64,000 bases of DNA from Verrucomicrobium sp. BvORR034 (lineage in GTDB: Bacteria > Verrucomicrobiota > Verrucomicrobiia > Verrucomicrobiales > Verrucomicrobiaceae), in assembly GCF_000739635.1 (NCBI RefSeq), contig NZ_BATQ01000072.1, forward strand, positions 1 to 64,000, written 5' to 3'. The notes beneath the pieces are model-generated. The model ran no database searches. It had not been told where the DNA came from and saw only the letters and a program-made list of their open reading frames with translations. The position numbers and the translations under genes are program-made. Shown one piece after another: positions 16,730-26,300 of the stretch; position 1 is the first letter of the stretch, and each line of letters begins with the position of its first letter.

Positions 16730-17713
16730 TCAGTGGGAACCGGACGTTCGTTTTTCCACGACCGCCTCGATTTCGAGGTCCAGTTCCTGACGGCAGATGT
16801 CTGCCTGGAGGAAGGTGGCCTGGTGGCTGGCCAAGCCCAGTTCCTCAGTGAGCCAGTCTTTGATGAGCGGAAGCGCCTCGGCGTGACGCAGATAGCACTT
16901 GAAATCCCGGCGGACGATCCCGGCCTTGGCGGCTGCCTCAGGGCCGCGCAGGGCCTCCATCATGTCCATACGATCAAACATGATTTCGATGTTGTGCATC
17001 GTGGTGCGGAACTGGGTATGCCAGTCGCCCTCACCCACGGTGCGATGCCCCTCGATGCTGGCCGTCCCGCTGAGGTATCCGGTGGTGGTCCCGCCCTCGG
17101 TGACCAGCACGGCCCGCGCAAAGCTGGGCGGCTTGGGGCCGTAGTCAGAGGGGTAGTGGTAAGCAGGGACTTGGGAGGGATTCTCCAGATAAACGGGGTG
17201 CGTTTTACCTGCGATGAAGGTGAGGATGAACTGACTGCCCCCAACGCCCACGCCGGAGGCGGCTGGCATGTAGGCCCTTAGATCCCGCCCAAAGCGCTGC
17301 TCGAAGGCCATCCATCGGCCCAGGTTGAACTGCCGGTACCGCTCCAGACCGTGGTCGGTCTCGTTGATGTGTGGCACGTAGTTCCAGATTCGATGAAGGT
17401 AAAACCCGCGGCTGGTGCAGATCTGTAGAAGCTGCGAGTAGGCGGCCTGAATCGGCTCCTCCAGGCGACCGTCCACATTCACCACCACGGCCCCGTGCAG
17501 GTGGTCGCTGGACTCAAGAAAGTAAAATGGCCCCTCCTGACGAGCACTGGCTCCGGCGGTGAGCCACTTTTCTTCGAAATGGCCGTGCAATCCGGGGATG
17601 GGGAGATCCAGGCGGCAGGTGCCGGGAAGATGGCTCAGGGCGCTGGTCTTGGCATCGAAATGAACTTCAAAATGAGGGACATGGGGGCCTGCGAGCACAT
17701 CAGGGAACATCAT
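16730..17713 (-). CDS. FkbO/Hyg5-type chorismatase (chorismate to hydroxybenzoate-type product)
   Basis: The 327-residue product has family hallmarks: RIWNYVPHINETDHGLERY followed by RQFNLGRWMAFEQ, MPAASGVGVG, and the stretch VYLENPSQVPAYHYPSDYGP with PPSFARA. A C-terminal region resembles RidA-type trimers (ADICRQELDLEIEAVVE). Known members split chorismate to pyruvate plus dihydroxycyclohexadienoate (FkbO), 3-hydroxybenzoate (Hyg5) or 3-/4-hydroxybenzoate (XanB2). Which product forms here cannot be read without active-site comparison. The start was set at ATG 17713 (MMFPDVLAG); a TTG at 17746 is also in frame. It is divergent from the MMPL exporter, with under 90 bp between starts, so shared control is likely. 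Confidence 0.83.
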   Translation of the reverse strand: MMFPDVLAGPHVPHFEVHFDAKTSALSHLPGTCRLDLPIPGLHGHFEEKWLTAGASARQEGPFYFLESSDHLHGAVVVNVDGRLEEPIQAAYSQLLQICTSRGFYLHRIWNYVPHINETDHGLERYRQFNLGRWMAFEQRFGRDLRAYMPAASGVGVGGSQFILTFIAGKTHPVYLENPSQVPAYHYPSDYGPKPPSFARAVLVTEGGTTTGYLSGTASIEGHRTVGEGDWHTQFRTTMHNIEIMFDRMDMMEALRGPEAAAKAGIVRRDFKCYLRHAEALPLIKDWLTEELGLASHQATFLQADICRQELDLEIEAVVEKRTSGSH

Positions 17714-17799
17714 GGGGATTAACGCTTTTTTAGGATGAAAAGTCAAACTCTTGCACAGTCACTCATGGACGTATGGATCGGGGTGTTTATTCTCCCGCC

Positions 17800-20226
17800 A
17801 TGCGATTTTGGATGCGACTGGGGCTGCTGATTCTGGTGGCGGTGCTGACCGTCTTTGGGGTCAAGCGGCTGCGCCTGGACACGGACATTCTGGGCACTCT
17901 GCCGGCGGACCTGCCGGAGGCCAGGGGATTGCGCATCCTGCGAGACGGTTTCTCCGGTGGGGATGAGCTGCTGGTGGGATTGGTGGCCCCTGATTCGGAG
18001 GCCGCGGCGGCCAGCGTGGCGGGGCTGGGCGAGCACCTCCGCAGGGCCAGCTACCTCGTCCGGAGCGTGGAGTGGGCCGGTACCCTGGAGAATCCAGATA
18101 CCGCTGCCGCCCTGTTGGCCTGGGCGCTCCAGAATGCTCCGCCGGATCGGATCGCCCGACTGGAAAGCCAGCTCGGGCCGGACAAGCTGGCCGCTCATCT
18201 GGAGCGGGTTTTGGAAAAGCTGGCGAGCTCCCCAGATCCCGCCGAGGTGCAGCGGTGGTCGTATGATCCGTTGGGACTGCTGGATGCGGTGGATCTGGGG
18301 GGGCTGACCTCCATGGAAGATGCGGGGTTCAGCACCGCCTCCGCCGATGGCACGGTGCGACTGCTGCTGGTGGCCCCCAAGGAAAAGCTCACCGGGTACA
18401 AGCGGGCCAGTGCCTGGATGGCGGAGGTGCAGGGGGAGATTCGCAAGTGGCAAAACGAGGGAGACGACGCCCGGCACCAACTGCAGTTCCTCTACACCGG
18501 GGAGCCTTCTTTCATGGCGGAGACCGGCTCGGGCATCGAGCGGGACCTGAGCGGGACCATCGGTCTGGCCACGGTGCTGATTGCTGCGCTCTTTTGGTTC
18601 ATGTTTCGCCGGTGGAAGATCCTGCTCTGGATCCAGGTGCTGCTGGCGCTGGTGGTGCTCTTCAGTCTGGCTCTGGGCGGCTGGGCGCTGGGGGAGCTCT
18701 CCATCATGAGCCTCGGGTTCGCCTCCATCTTGCTGGGCATTGCGGTGGACTACGCGGTCTTCATCTTGCAGGAGGGCATGGATCACCCGCATCTCTCTGC
18801 CGCGGAGCTGCGGCGCAGCGCGTTGCCGCCCATCTTCGGCGGGGCCTGCACCACGGCCACTGTGTTTCTGGCACTGCTCTTCAGCGGCCTGCCGGGTCTG
18901 GCGGACATGGGGCTGATGGTGGCCCTGGGGGTGATGGCGGGCTTCGCCGTCATGGTGCTCATCATGCCGGAGCTGGTGGTTCGAGGAAAAGTGCGCCCCA
19001 CGGCGCTGCCTGATCGCACGTCCGCAGTCTCTCCCCGTACCGGACTGCTGGCCACAGTGGGAGTGCTGCTCGTGATGGTGGGCATCTTTGTCGTGCGCGG
19101 TTTCCCGGGATTCCAGTCCAGCTCGGCCGTGCTGCGTCCCGCGCACAGTCAGTCCATGGCGGGATGGGAACGTTTGCAGCAGGCGCTGGGCAAGCCGGAT
19201 CAGGCCACGGTGCCGCTCATCGCCACCTCGCCGGACTGGCAAAGCGCCCGTGAACGTATGGCTCCGGCTGTGAAGGCACTTGATCAAGCCCGTCGTGACG
19301 AACTGATCCGCCAGCACTCCCTGCCTGTGGCGCTCCTGCCGGATGCGGCGGCTCAAGGAGCCAACCAAACCCGGCTGGTGCAGATGGCCAGTCAAAAAGC
19401 GAGGCTGAATGCCGCGGTGCTGGAGGCGGGATTTACAGAAGATGCGTTGCAGCTCTCCGACCGCACCCTGGCGGTTCTTGAAACTCTGGGAAAGGGGAGT
19501 GGGGAACCACAACCCTTGCCCAGCGAGCCGGTCGCTGCGGGCGTGGTGGGACGTTTTTTCAATCCCCAGGCCCCCCAGGGGGGCTCCGTTTTGCTGGGCT
19601 CTGTCAGCTTCGCGGGGGAACCCGGCAGCCCAGATCTCGCCAAGCTGGAATCGCTGGGGCAGCGCCTCGTGGGGCAGGACGTGCATCTGGCTGGCTGGGA
19701 GACGCTCGGGCCTTCGCTCTCGGCGCGCATCAAGCAAGATCTCACCCGGCTCATGCTGCCGTTGTTGCTCGTCCTCGCCATCATGCTCGCGCTCACCTTC
19801 CGCAACCTGGTGGACTTTGCCCTCTGTCTGCTCATGCTCTTCATGGGCATTGCCGCGCTGGCGGCCACCATGGCCCTGCTGGGCCAGTCGTGGAATCTGG
19901 CGAACGTGGCATCGCTGCCGCTGCTGTTGGGACTGGGGATCGACTACGGCATTCACATGCTGCTCGCCATGAAACGGGATCACAATGATGTCAGCAAGGT
20001 ATGGGCCACCACGGGCAGGGCGGTGTTTTTCTGCGGGGTCACCACCATCATCGGGTTCATGAGTCTCGTCTTTGCCAGCAACGGCGGGGTGGCCAGTCTG
20101 GGGATCGCCTGCTCTGTGGGCAGTCTATGGACGCTGGTCTTCGCCCTGTGGCTGCTGCCCCACTGGCGCGCCTGGCTGGGCGGGAAGCGGGACGGGGAGC
20201 CGTCCGGGCCGACGCAGGGCCGCTGA
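17800..20226 (+). CDS. MMPL/RND-family exporter
   Basis: The 808-residue protein has the duplicated RND plan. A first membrane helix (FWMRLGLLILVAVLTVF) precedes a large soluble loop and a five-helix bundle (TIGLATVLIAALFWFMF onward to ~400). A second lone helix (GLLATVGVLLVMVGIFVV) precedes another loop and a final bundle (LTRLMLPLLLVLAIMLAL onward). GIAVDYAVFILQE and GLGIDYGIHMLLA are the conserved GxxxDY motifs of proton-driven MMPL proteins. Homologues of this size export lipids, hopanoids or aryl-polyene and xanthomonadin pigments. The neighbouring chorismatase points to the last option. The start could also be ATG 17773. Its 3' end overlaps the convergent pbpC by 102 bases. Confidence 0.86.
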   Translation: MRFWMRLGLLILVAVLTVFGVKRLRLDTDILGTLPADLPEARGLRILRDGFSGGDELLVGLVAPDSEAAAASVAGLGEHLRRASYLVRSVEWAGTLENPDTAAALLAWALQNAPPDRIARLESQLGPDKLAAHLERVLEKLASSPDPAEVQRWSYDPLGLLDAVDLGGLTSMEDAGFSTASADGTVRLLLVAPKEKLTGYKRASAWMAEVQGEIRKWQNEGDDARHQLQFLYTGEPSFMAETGSGIERDLSGTIGLATVLIAALFWFMFRRWKILLWIQVLLALVVLFSLALGGWALGELSIMSLGFASILLGIAVDYAVFILQEGMDHPHLSAAELRRSALPPIFGGACTTATVFLALLFSGLPGLADMGLMVALGVMAGFAVMVLIMPELVVRGKVRPTALPDRTSAVSPRTGLLATVGVLLVMVGIFVVRGFPGFQSSSAVLRPAHSQSMAGWERLQQALGKPDQATVPLIATSPDWQSARERMAPAVKALDQARRDELIRQHSLPVALLPDAAAQGANQTRLVQMASQKARLNAAVLEAGFTEDALQLSDRTLAVLETLGKGSGEPQPLPSEPVAAGVVGRFFNPQAPQGGSVLLGSVSFAGEPGSPDLAKLESLGQRLVGQDVHLAGWETLGPSLSARIKQDLTRLMLPLLLVLAIMLALTFRNLVDFALCLLMLFMGIAALAATMALLGQSWNLANVASLPLLLGLGIDYGIHMLLAMKRDHNDVSKVWATTGRAVFFCGVTTIIGFMSLVFASNGGVASLGIACSVGSLWTLVFALWLLPHWRAWLGGKRDGEPSGPTQGR

Positions 20227-22563
20227 GGGCGGCGGGCGTACCTCGATGCGGACCCTCGCCAGGTCCTCGCTGCCGGGCTGGCGGGCCACCAGTTCATGGT
20301 GACCCACGGTGAGCCGGGCGTAGGGCTGGTCTTGGTCCAAGGCTATCTCCAGCGTGGGGGAGGTCCACTGGAGGCCTTCAGGAAAGGCTTCCAGCATCAG
20401 GCGTTGCCCTTGATCACGCAGATCGGGATCGAGGTAAAACACGGTGCCATCCAGCGGGGTGGTGATGCGGGGCGGCGTCATGAGCGGTTCCGGCGGACGC
20501 AGGGTGACCATGCCGGTGAGCCAGTGATCGCTGCGCGCCAGCCAGGCGGAGTACTCCATGGGCAGATAGGCCCGGCCCGTATCCGTCTGGTAGTCTGCAG
20601 AAAGAGCCGGCGGGGGCAGGGTGCCCGGCAGGAAGTATTCCTCCCGGCTCAGGCCCACCAGAGGAGACTGCGCGGTGATGCGGCGTCCATTGCGTGGGTC
20701 CACCTTGGCCCGGACGAGGTCTGCGGGCTGCGTGTACCAGGAGGTGCCGCGGGTGTCATGCAGGTGGGTGAAGATGTCCCGGAAGACCGGGCCCGCACCC
20801 GTGACTCCTGAAACCTGATTCATCGGGGTGTTGTCAAAGTTCCCCACCCACACTCCCACGGTGAACTCCGGGGTGAAGCCCATCGTCCAGTTGTCCCTGT
20901 AGTTGGTGCTCGTGCCCGTCTTCACCGCACACGGGAAGGGCATGCGGATCACCGAGTGGGGGCCGAAGGTCAGCACCCGTGCCTGGTTGTCGGAGAGGAT
21001 GTCCGCAATGAGGAAACAACAGGAAGGCTGGAACAGCGGGGTCGATTCGGCTGTCGATGGGGCAGGGGCGGTCGGCTGGAGCAGCGTCCAGGGCTGGTTT
21101 TTCCCCATGCGGGCGATGCTGGCGTAGGCATTGGCCAGCTCCAGCAGGCGGACCGGCGCATTGCCAATCGTCAGGCCCAGCCCGTAGTGGTCGGCCGCCT
21201 GGTCCAGAGTGGTGATCCCGGCGTTTTGCAGAGTTTCTAGAAGCAACGTCTCCCCGCCCAATTGCTGCAGCACCTTCACAGCCGGGATGTTGAGGGAGCT
21301 GCCCAAGGCTGTGCGCAGCGTCACGGGGCCGTTCAGCTTGCGGTCGTAGTTTTCTGGTCGGTAGAGGCCGGTCGGGGTGTTGTATTCCACCGGCAGGTCC
21401 GGGATGATGCTGGCCGCGGTGAAACCCCGCTCCAGGGCGAGGAGATACGTAAAGGGTTTGAGCGCTGAGCCCGGTGAATGCGGAGCCCAGGCCCCGTTGA
21501 TCTGGCCGCTGTCGGTGCCGAAGAAGTCGCGCGATCCCGCCAGCGCCAGCACCCTGCCGGTGGTGTTCTCCAACACCACGGCCGCCGCCTGGGTGACATG
21601 CTTGCCCTCCAGCAGGCTCAGGCGATGCTGCAGGATCGCCTCCACCCGCCGCTGGAGGTCCGGGGCGATGGTTGTTTGAAAGGTGTTTGGGAGCGATTCG
21701 GTTGCTGCTCCCGTGCTCCGTTGTTGCAACAGCAGCTCCACAGCGTGCGGTGCGCTGAATCCGCCGATGCCGCGTTGCAGCTTCAGCGGCTCTGCGATGG
21801 CCAGTTCATAGGCCTCGCCTGTGAGCCAGCCCGCCTCCTGCATTTTCTTCAAGACATGCTGCTGGCGTTTGCGGAGCGCCTTCAGATTCTTGAAGGGATT
21901 GAGGCGTGACGGGGCCTGGGGCAGGGAGGCGAGGAAGGCACACTCTGCCGGGGTGAGGTCGCGCAGGGGTTTGTTGAAATAACCTTGGGCCGCGCCGCCG
22001 CAGCCGGTGAGCAGGTTGCCGTAACTCACCCGGTGCAGGTATTCCGGCAGGATTTGTTCCTTGGTCCAGGACATCTCCAGCCGGCGGGCCTGCAGGGCCT
22101 CGGTGATTTTGGTGAGCAGATTGCGCGGCTTGCGCTTCTCTGCGGAGATCTTGATGAGTTGTTGCGTGATGGTTGAGGCCCCCGACACCACCTGGCCGTG
22201 ACGCAAGTTGTCCCGTGCCGACCGGCTGATGGCGAGGAGATCGACCCCGCCATGGCTGAAGAAACGCTTGTCCTCCGCCGCGAGCGTCGCGTGCAGCAGG
22301 GCGGGAGGCACCTGGTCAAATGGCACGGGTGCCCCGACGCGTTGCCCATCCTCGGTGAGCAGTTGTCGTAAGGGAGTGCCATCCGCCGCCAGGAAGGTGG
22401 GAGACACGTTTTGGGGTTTCAGTAGTCCTTCTGGGAGGGGGACCGCCCAAGGGAGCACCCACCAGCCGAGGGCGAAGAGAGATGCGCAGCCGAGGGTGAC
22501 ACGCAGGAGTCGGCGTTTGAAGGTGGGGGCTGGTGAGGCTGGGGAAGTGGGTTTGGGTTTCAT
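20125..22563 (-). CDS. pbpC: Penicillin-binding protein 1C (bifunctional transglycosylase/transpeptidase)
   Basis: 812 residues. An N-terminal membrane anchor (~20-42) is followed by a GT51 glycosyltransferase domain with catalytic Glu97 in LAAEDKRFF. The transpeptidase domain has S366-A-L-K369, S423-L-N425 and K548-T-G550. The C-terminal ~90 residues (PRITTPLDGTVFYLDPD onward) are the PBP1C-specific domain. PBP1C polymerises peptidoglycan and is typically paired with a bacterial alpha-2-macroglobulin, encoded here 744 bp upstream on the same strand. The pair is thought to repair the wall and trap proteases after envelope damage. The intervening gap holds repeats and hairpins, which is unusual for the pair. 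The 3' end overlaps the MMPL gene tail to tail. Confidence 0.96.
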   Translation of the reverse strand: MKPKPTSPASPAPTFKRRLLRVTLGCASLFALGWWVLPWAVPLPEGLLKPQNVSPTFLAADGTPLRQLLTEDGQRVGAPVPFDQVPPALLHATLAAEDKRFFSHGGVDLLAISRSARDNLRHGQVVSGASTITQQLIKISAEKRKPRNLLTKITEALQARRLEMSWTKEQILPEYLHRVSYGNLLTGCGGAAQGYFNKPLRDLTPAECAFLASLPQAPSRLNPFKNLKALRKRQQHVLKKMQEAGWLTGEAYELAIAEPLKLQRGIGGFSAPHAVELLLQQRSTGAATESLPNTFQTTIAPDLQRRVEAILQHRLSLLEGKHVTQAAAVVLENTTGRVLALAGSRDFFGTDSGQINGAWAPHSPGSALKPFTYLLALERGFTAASIIPDLPVEYNTPTGLYRPENYDRKLNGPVTLRTALGSSLNIPAVKVLQQLGGETLLLETLQNAGITTLDQAADHYGLGLTIGNAPVRLLELANAYASIARMGKNQPWTLLQPTAPAPSTAESTPLFQPSCCFLIADILSDNQARVLTFGPHSVIRMPFPCAVKTGTSTNYRDNWTMGFTPEFTVGVWVGNFDNTPMNQVSGVTGAGPVFRDIFTHLHDTRGTSWYTQPADLVRAKVDPRNGRRITAQSPLVGLSREEYFLPGTLPPPALSADYQTDTGRAYLPMEYSAWLARSDHWLTGMVTLRPPEPLMTPPRITTPLDGTVFYLDPDLRDQGQRLMLEAFPEGLQWTSPTLEIALDQDQPYARLTVGHHELVARQPGSEDLARVRIEVRPPPSAALRRPGRLPVPLPAQPGAPVGQQPQGEDQRP

Positions 22564-22613
22564 GCGGCACCTCCTGTGGGATGAGGGGCCGCAGCCGTCG
22601 TAGAACGAAGAGG

Positions 22614-22753
22614 CTGCTGGGTGCGACGACTGAGCGCAGGTGGATAGGGCGTGCGGCCCTGCGGCGACTGAGCCGACGGGGACCGTCGGACTACACCCGA
22701 GTATCGCCTCCAGCGTAGTGCGACGGTCCCCGTCGGTCCGGCAGCGGAGGAGA
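22614..22753. repeat. 140-bp palindromic repeat, copy 1
   Basis: It matches 22887-23026 nearly base for base at a 273-bp offset. The core is a large hairpin: CCGACGGGGACCGTCG (22673-22688) against its exact complement at 22721-22736. The 3' flank reads GGTCCGGCAGCGGAGGAGA. One base in the outer arm (22720) breaks the longer pairing seen in copy 2. Confidence 0.88.
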
Positions 22754-22886
22754 GGTATGAGAAATGCGTTGGCGTCTTTGACCGTTCAACGTGTTCGCCT
22801 GCGTTGGCTCGCGCGTTCCTGCGGTAAGACAGAACCCACCAGAGACCTCCGCGAGATGCTTCAGCACGCGGCGAGGGAAGCTCAGA

Positions 22887-23026
22887 CTGCTGGGGGCGAC
22901 GACTGAGCGCAGGTGGATAGGATGTGCGGCCCTGCGGCGACTGAGCCGACGGGGACCGTCGGACTACACCCGAGTATCGCTTCCAGCGTAGTCCGACGGT
23001 CCCCGTCGGTCCGGCAGCGGAGGAGA
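22887..23026. repeat. 140-bp palindromic repeat, copy 2
   Basis: Here the inverted repeat is perfect over 19 bp (22946-22964 with 22991-23009) around a 26-nt loop. A partial relative with the same GCGTAGTCCG...GGCAGCGGAGG frame lies at 38952-38990, so the element is dispersed, not just a local duplication. Confidence 0.88.
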
Positions 23027-23101
23027 TGTGCGGGCAATATCGGCGTGCATGTGACTGTTCAACACTCCCGCCGCAACTGCCTTGAATGGACACCAGTTCT
23101 C

Positions 23102-23134
23102 TGCCCACGAGCCAATCCGGCTCTGCAGTGGGCA
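23102..23134. other. Two-tier hairpin, possible terminator or structured RNA
   Basis: TGCCCAC (23102-23108) pairs with GTGGGCA (23128-23134), and directly inside GAGCC pairs with GGCTC, leaving a 4-nt bulge and a 5-nt loop. Twelve base pairs in 33 bases is unlikely to be chance. There is no T tract. A separate 8-bp hairpin TGCCCGGG/CCCGGGCA lies at 23191-23215. Confidence 0.5.
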
Positions 23135-23260
23135 ACGATGCCTGTTTCATCGAGAGATGTCCTTCGGTTGTATTCTGCCTGGCCACCCAATGCCCGGGCG
23201 GATTACACCCGGGCACCGTGGCCGTTAACCTATACTTGCACCTGTGAACTCAAGTCTTGG

Positions 23261-23299
23261 GTCTTGTGTCTTCCAGTCTTCTATCTCCCGCGGAGCGGG
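23261..23299 (-). repeat. 39-bp stop-proximal repeat (copy after the alpha-2-macroglobulin gene)
   Basis: Read on the minus strand it starts CCCGC-TCC-GCGGG, followed by AGATAGAAGACTGGAAGAC. It begins 8 bases beyond the stop codon of the minus-strand gene ending at 23308. Copies with the same orientation relative to their gene are at 38043-38081 and 46402-46440. Confidence 0.8.
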
Positions 23300-23307
23300 C
23301 GCGGGCC

Positions 23308-26300
23308 TTACCGCGCCACCACATCGCTGCCATCACCCATCGGCAGGGTCATGACGCGCTGGATCTCACCGAGGCCGTAGTGATTGGGTTCATACATGGC
23401 CTCAATGCGGGTGGGGGGCACGATGACGTCGCCTTCTGCGATGACTCGGGCCAGGTACTTCAATTCAAACTGGCCCTGCTCTGTGGCGTCGTTGGTGAAG
23501 AAGAGCGCCCGATCACTGCGGAGTTCGCGATGGTCGCAGAACCAGGCATTGTCTTCGCCCTCATCATTCCGGCGCTGGTTCTGGGTGACGAATTCCGGGT
23601 TCACGGGTTCGAACACGCTGGGCAGCGGATCGTTGATGGCCATGTAGCGGTTTGGCTTGTCCACGGTGATATCGAGGGTCACCACAATGAGGTCACCCAC
23701 GCGAAGGTTCTTGGGAACTTCACGGGTGCCGATGGGCGTGAGCCGCTCGTACTTGCGGCGGATGGTGAATCCCTTGGACACCGGCTGGAAGGTCTTGAGG
23801 TCCGGGTAGGACTTCACTTCCAGGCGCCCCATCACTGGGCGCGTGTCAGGCAGAACCACGCTCAGGGGAGCGGGGCCACCGTTGCGCTTCAGCGGGAACT
23901 GGATGGCCTGGCTGGCCAGGTTGTCTCCCAGAACCACTTGGTTGGGCGTGCCCTGCCAGTTGGCCACCAGCGTCAGCGGGCTGGAGGTGGCGTCCTTGGC
24001 AGGACGTTCCGCCGCGCTCAGCGCCAGCAGGCTCCAGGCATTGCCAAAGGTCGTGCCCCAGTCACCGCGACCGGTGCGAGTGCGCAGGAGTTCCGTCGCG
24101 GCAGCTTGTGCCTCCGCCTTCATGCCCAGGTGGGTGGCCACCAGCAGGCGCAGCGGGTGCGCCAGTTCGGGGGCGGCCCAGTAGCGATGCTGCGGCGTGC
24201 GTTTGGCCGGAGCTTTAATCAACTCCGCAATCTGCCGCGGTGCCCCGTTGTTGAGGCACATGGAGAGCGCCAGATAGAGGCGTGCCGTCTCCGGGAGCTT
24301 CTCACGACGCTGGAAGAGCAGCGTGGAGTAGGCAGGCTCTGTCTTGCCGGCCTTGGCCAGAACGTACAGGCCCATGGCGGCATCCGTCAGCTTCTCGTTC
24401 TCCGTGCTGGCGGCGAGGTCGAACTCCCGCAGCCCCTTGGAGAGGTAGTCGGTGAGCTTATCCAGGGAATCCTGCGGCACGGGCACACCCCATTCCTTGG
24501 CCTTCATCAGAACAAAGGCACCATAAGCGCTGCCCCAGTAAACGGGGGTGTCACCGCCGGGCCAGTAGGAAAGGCCGCCGGAGTCCGTCTGCATGGCCAG
24601 CAGGCGACGCACCCCTTTGCTGATGGCGTCGTTCGCCTTCGCCTTCTGCAGCAGGTCTGGGAACATGGCCTCATAGCGGGACAAGGCCAGCCAGGGGAGG
24701 GTGGCAGAGCTGGTCTGCTCCACACAACCATAGGGATAGTGCAGGGTCTGATCCAGCGCATCGCGGGCCTCATACAGGCGGCTCTGGCTGAAGCTCAGAT
24801 TCAAATCGCCTTCGCTCTCCAGCAGCTGGGGATTGATCCGCTGCAGCAGGTTCTGATTGGCGGAGGCGGAGGTGAGTTCAAAATACTGCACCTCGCGGAG
24901 CGCGGGGATCGGGGAATTTACCTCGAACTTGCTCTCCACCGCATCGCTCAAGGCCGGAGCCCCTGGGGCCCAAGTGGTGGTCCGTACCTGCCACTTCCAC
25001 GTGGTGGTGCCGGTCTTCACAAAGCGCACCGGGAAGGCCACGGCGACGGTTTCGCCCGCCTTCAACGTGATGGGGCGGCGCTCGCTGCGGCTGGCATTCA
25101 TGGTGATGCGGTTCCGTACGCCCACGAGGGCAAACGGACGCTGCTCGGTGATGAGGATGGCATTGTCATCCAGCGTCAGTTCGAGCTCCACGCTGCCATC
25201 GTGCGGCGTGGTGTTGTGGACGATGCCCTTGATGAGGATCTCATCGCCCAGGTGGGCAAAGCGCGGCACCACCGGCTCCACCATGAGGGGCTTGTTCACG
25301 ACAAACTTCGACTCGCCGCTGCCAAAGCGATCTGCATCCTTGGCGGCGACCGCCATCACGCGATAGCGGGTGAGGCTGTCCGGGGCCTTGAAGGTCGCAT
25401 TCACCTTGCCCTGGGCGTCCGTGGTGAGTGTGGCACTCCACAGCGCGGTGGCTACGAAGTTCTTGCGCAGGGCAGCGCTGGGATCGGCGTCATCGCCGCC
25501 ACCACCAATGACAATGCCCTTGTTCCCGCGGTAGCGGTCGTCCATGGCCTCTTCCAGCAGGGAGTCCAGGGTGCTGTAGCTGTTCACGGCCAGCGCCATG
25601 GGCATGTGGAAGAACTCGAACGGCTGCGGCGTGAGATAGTTCATCAGGCTCAGCACGCCCTCATCCACCGCATAGAGTGTGACATCGGCACCGGCCACAG
25701 GTTGTTTCCCAGCATCCGTCACGGTGGCGGTCACGCTCAGTTCCTCACCCGGGCGTACCGTGTCGCTGGAGGGCTTGGCCTCCACAAAGAGACGCTTCTT
25801 GTCCGAGGGCACGGTCAGCTCGCAGTAGCCCACCTTGTACTCCGGCATCGGGTCCGGCTGGGGGCTGTCGGCAGCACCGCGCATCACGATCACGGAGACA
25901 AAGGCGTTCGGGCCGTCTTCGTCTGTCATCTTCAGTTTCACCACCGGATTCTCCGGCGAAACGGGGGCCACCAGATGGCGAAGCACGCTGTTGCGTTCCA
26001 CCGTCACCAGGGCCTGACCGGCAAAGGGGGTCTTCACCACGATGCTGACTTCTTCACCCGGCTTCACCGTCGTCTTGTCCGGCTGCAGGGTGATGCGGCT
26101 GCCATCTTCCCAGGACCAGGGGAAGCCTTGGCCGCCCACGGCGTAGAAGGGCACCCGGGTGAGCACCGTGCGACCCTGCGCATCCGTGGCAGTGGCAGTG
26201 AGGAAATAAGTGCCGCCCTGCTTTGGCGTGAAACTCAGCGTGCCCGCGCTGGCGCGGCCATTGCTGCTGCTGAGCTGCACGGAGGTCTTCAGTTCGTCGA

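Larger units (their letters stand above)
22564..23307. other. Repeat-rich spacer between pbpC and the alpha-2-macroglobulin gene
   Basis: No supported gene. It contains two 140-bp repeats (22614-22753 and 22887-23026), two hairpins (23102-23134 and 23191-23215) and a 39-bp stop-proximal repeat (23261-23299). Apparent open frames here follow the repeats and are not credible proteins. Confidence 0.8.

Noticed and set aside
16730-20226. A complete aryl-polyene biosynthetic cluster
   Set aside because: Only the chorismatase and exporter are present; flanking genes are secreted coiled-coil proteins and pbpC.
22640-23380. Small proteins rich in Arg/Ser/Pro in the pbpC upstream gap
   Set aside because: They translate the 140-bp and 39-bp repeats in several frames and show no conserved family features.
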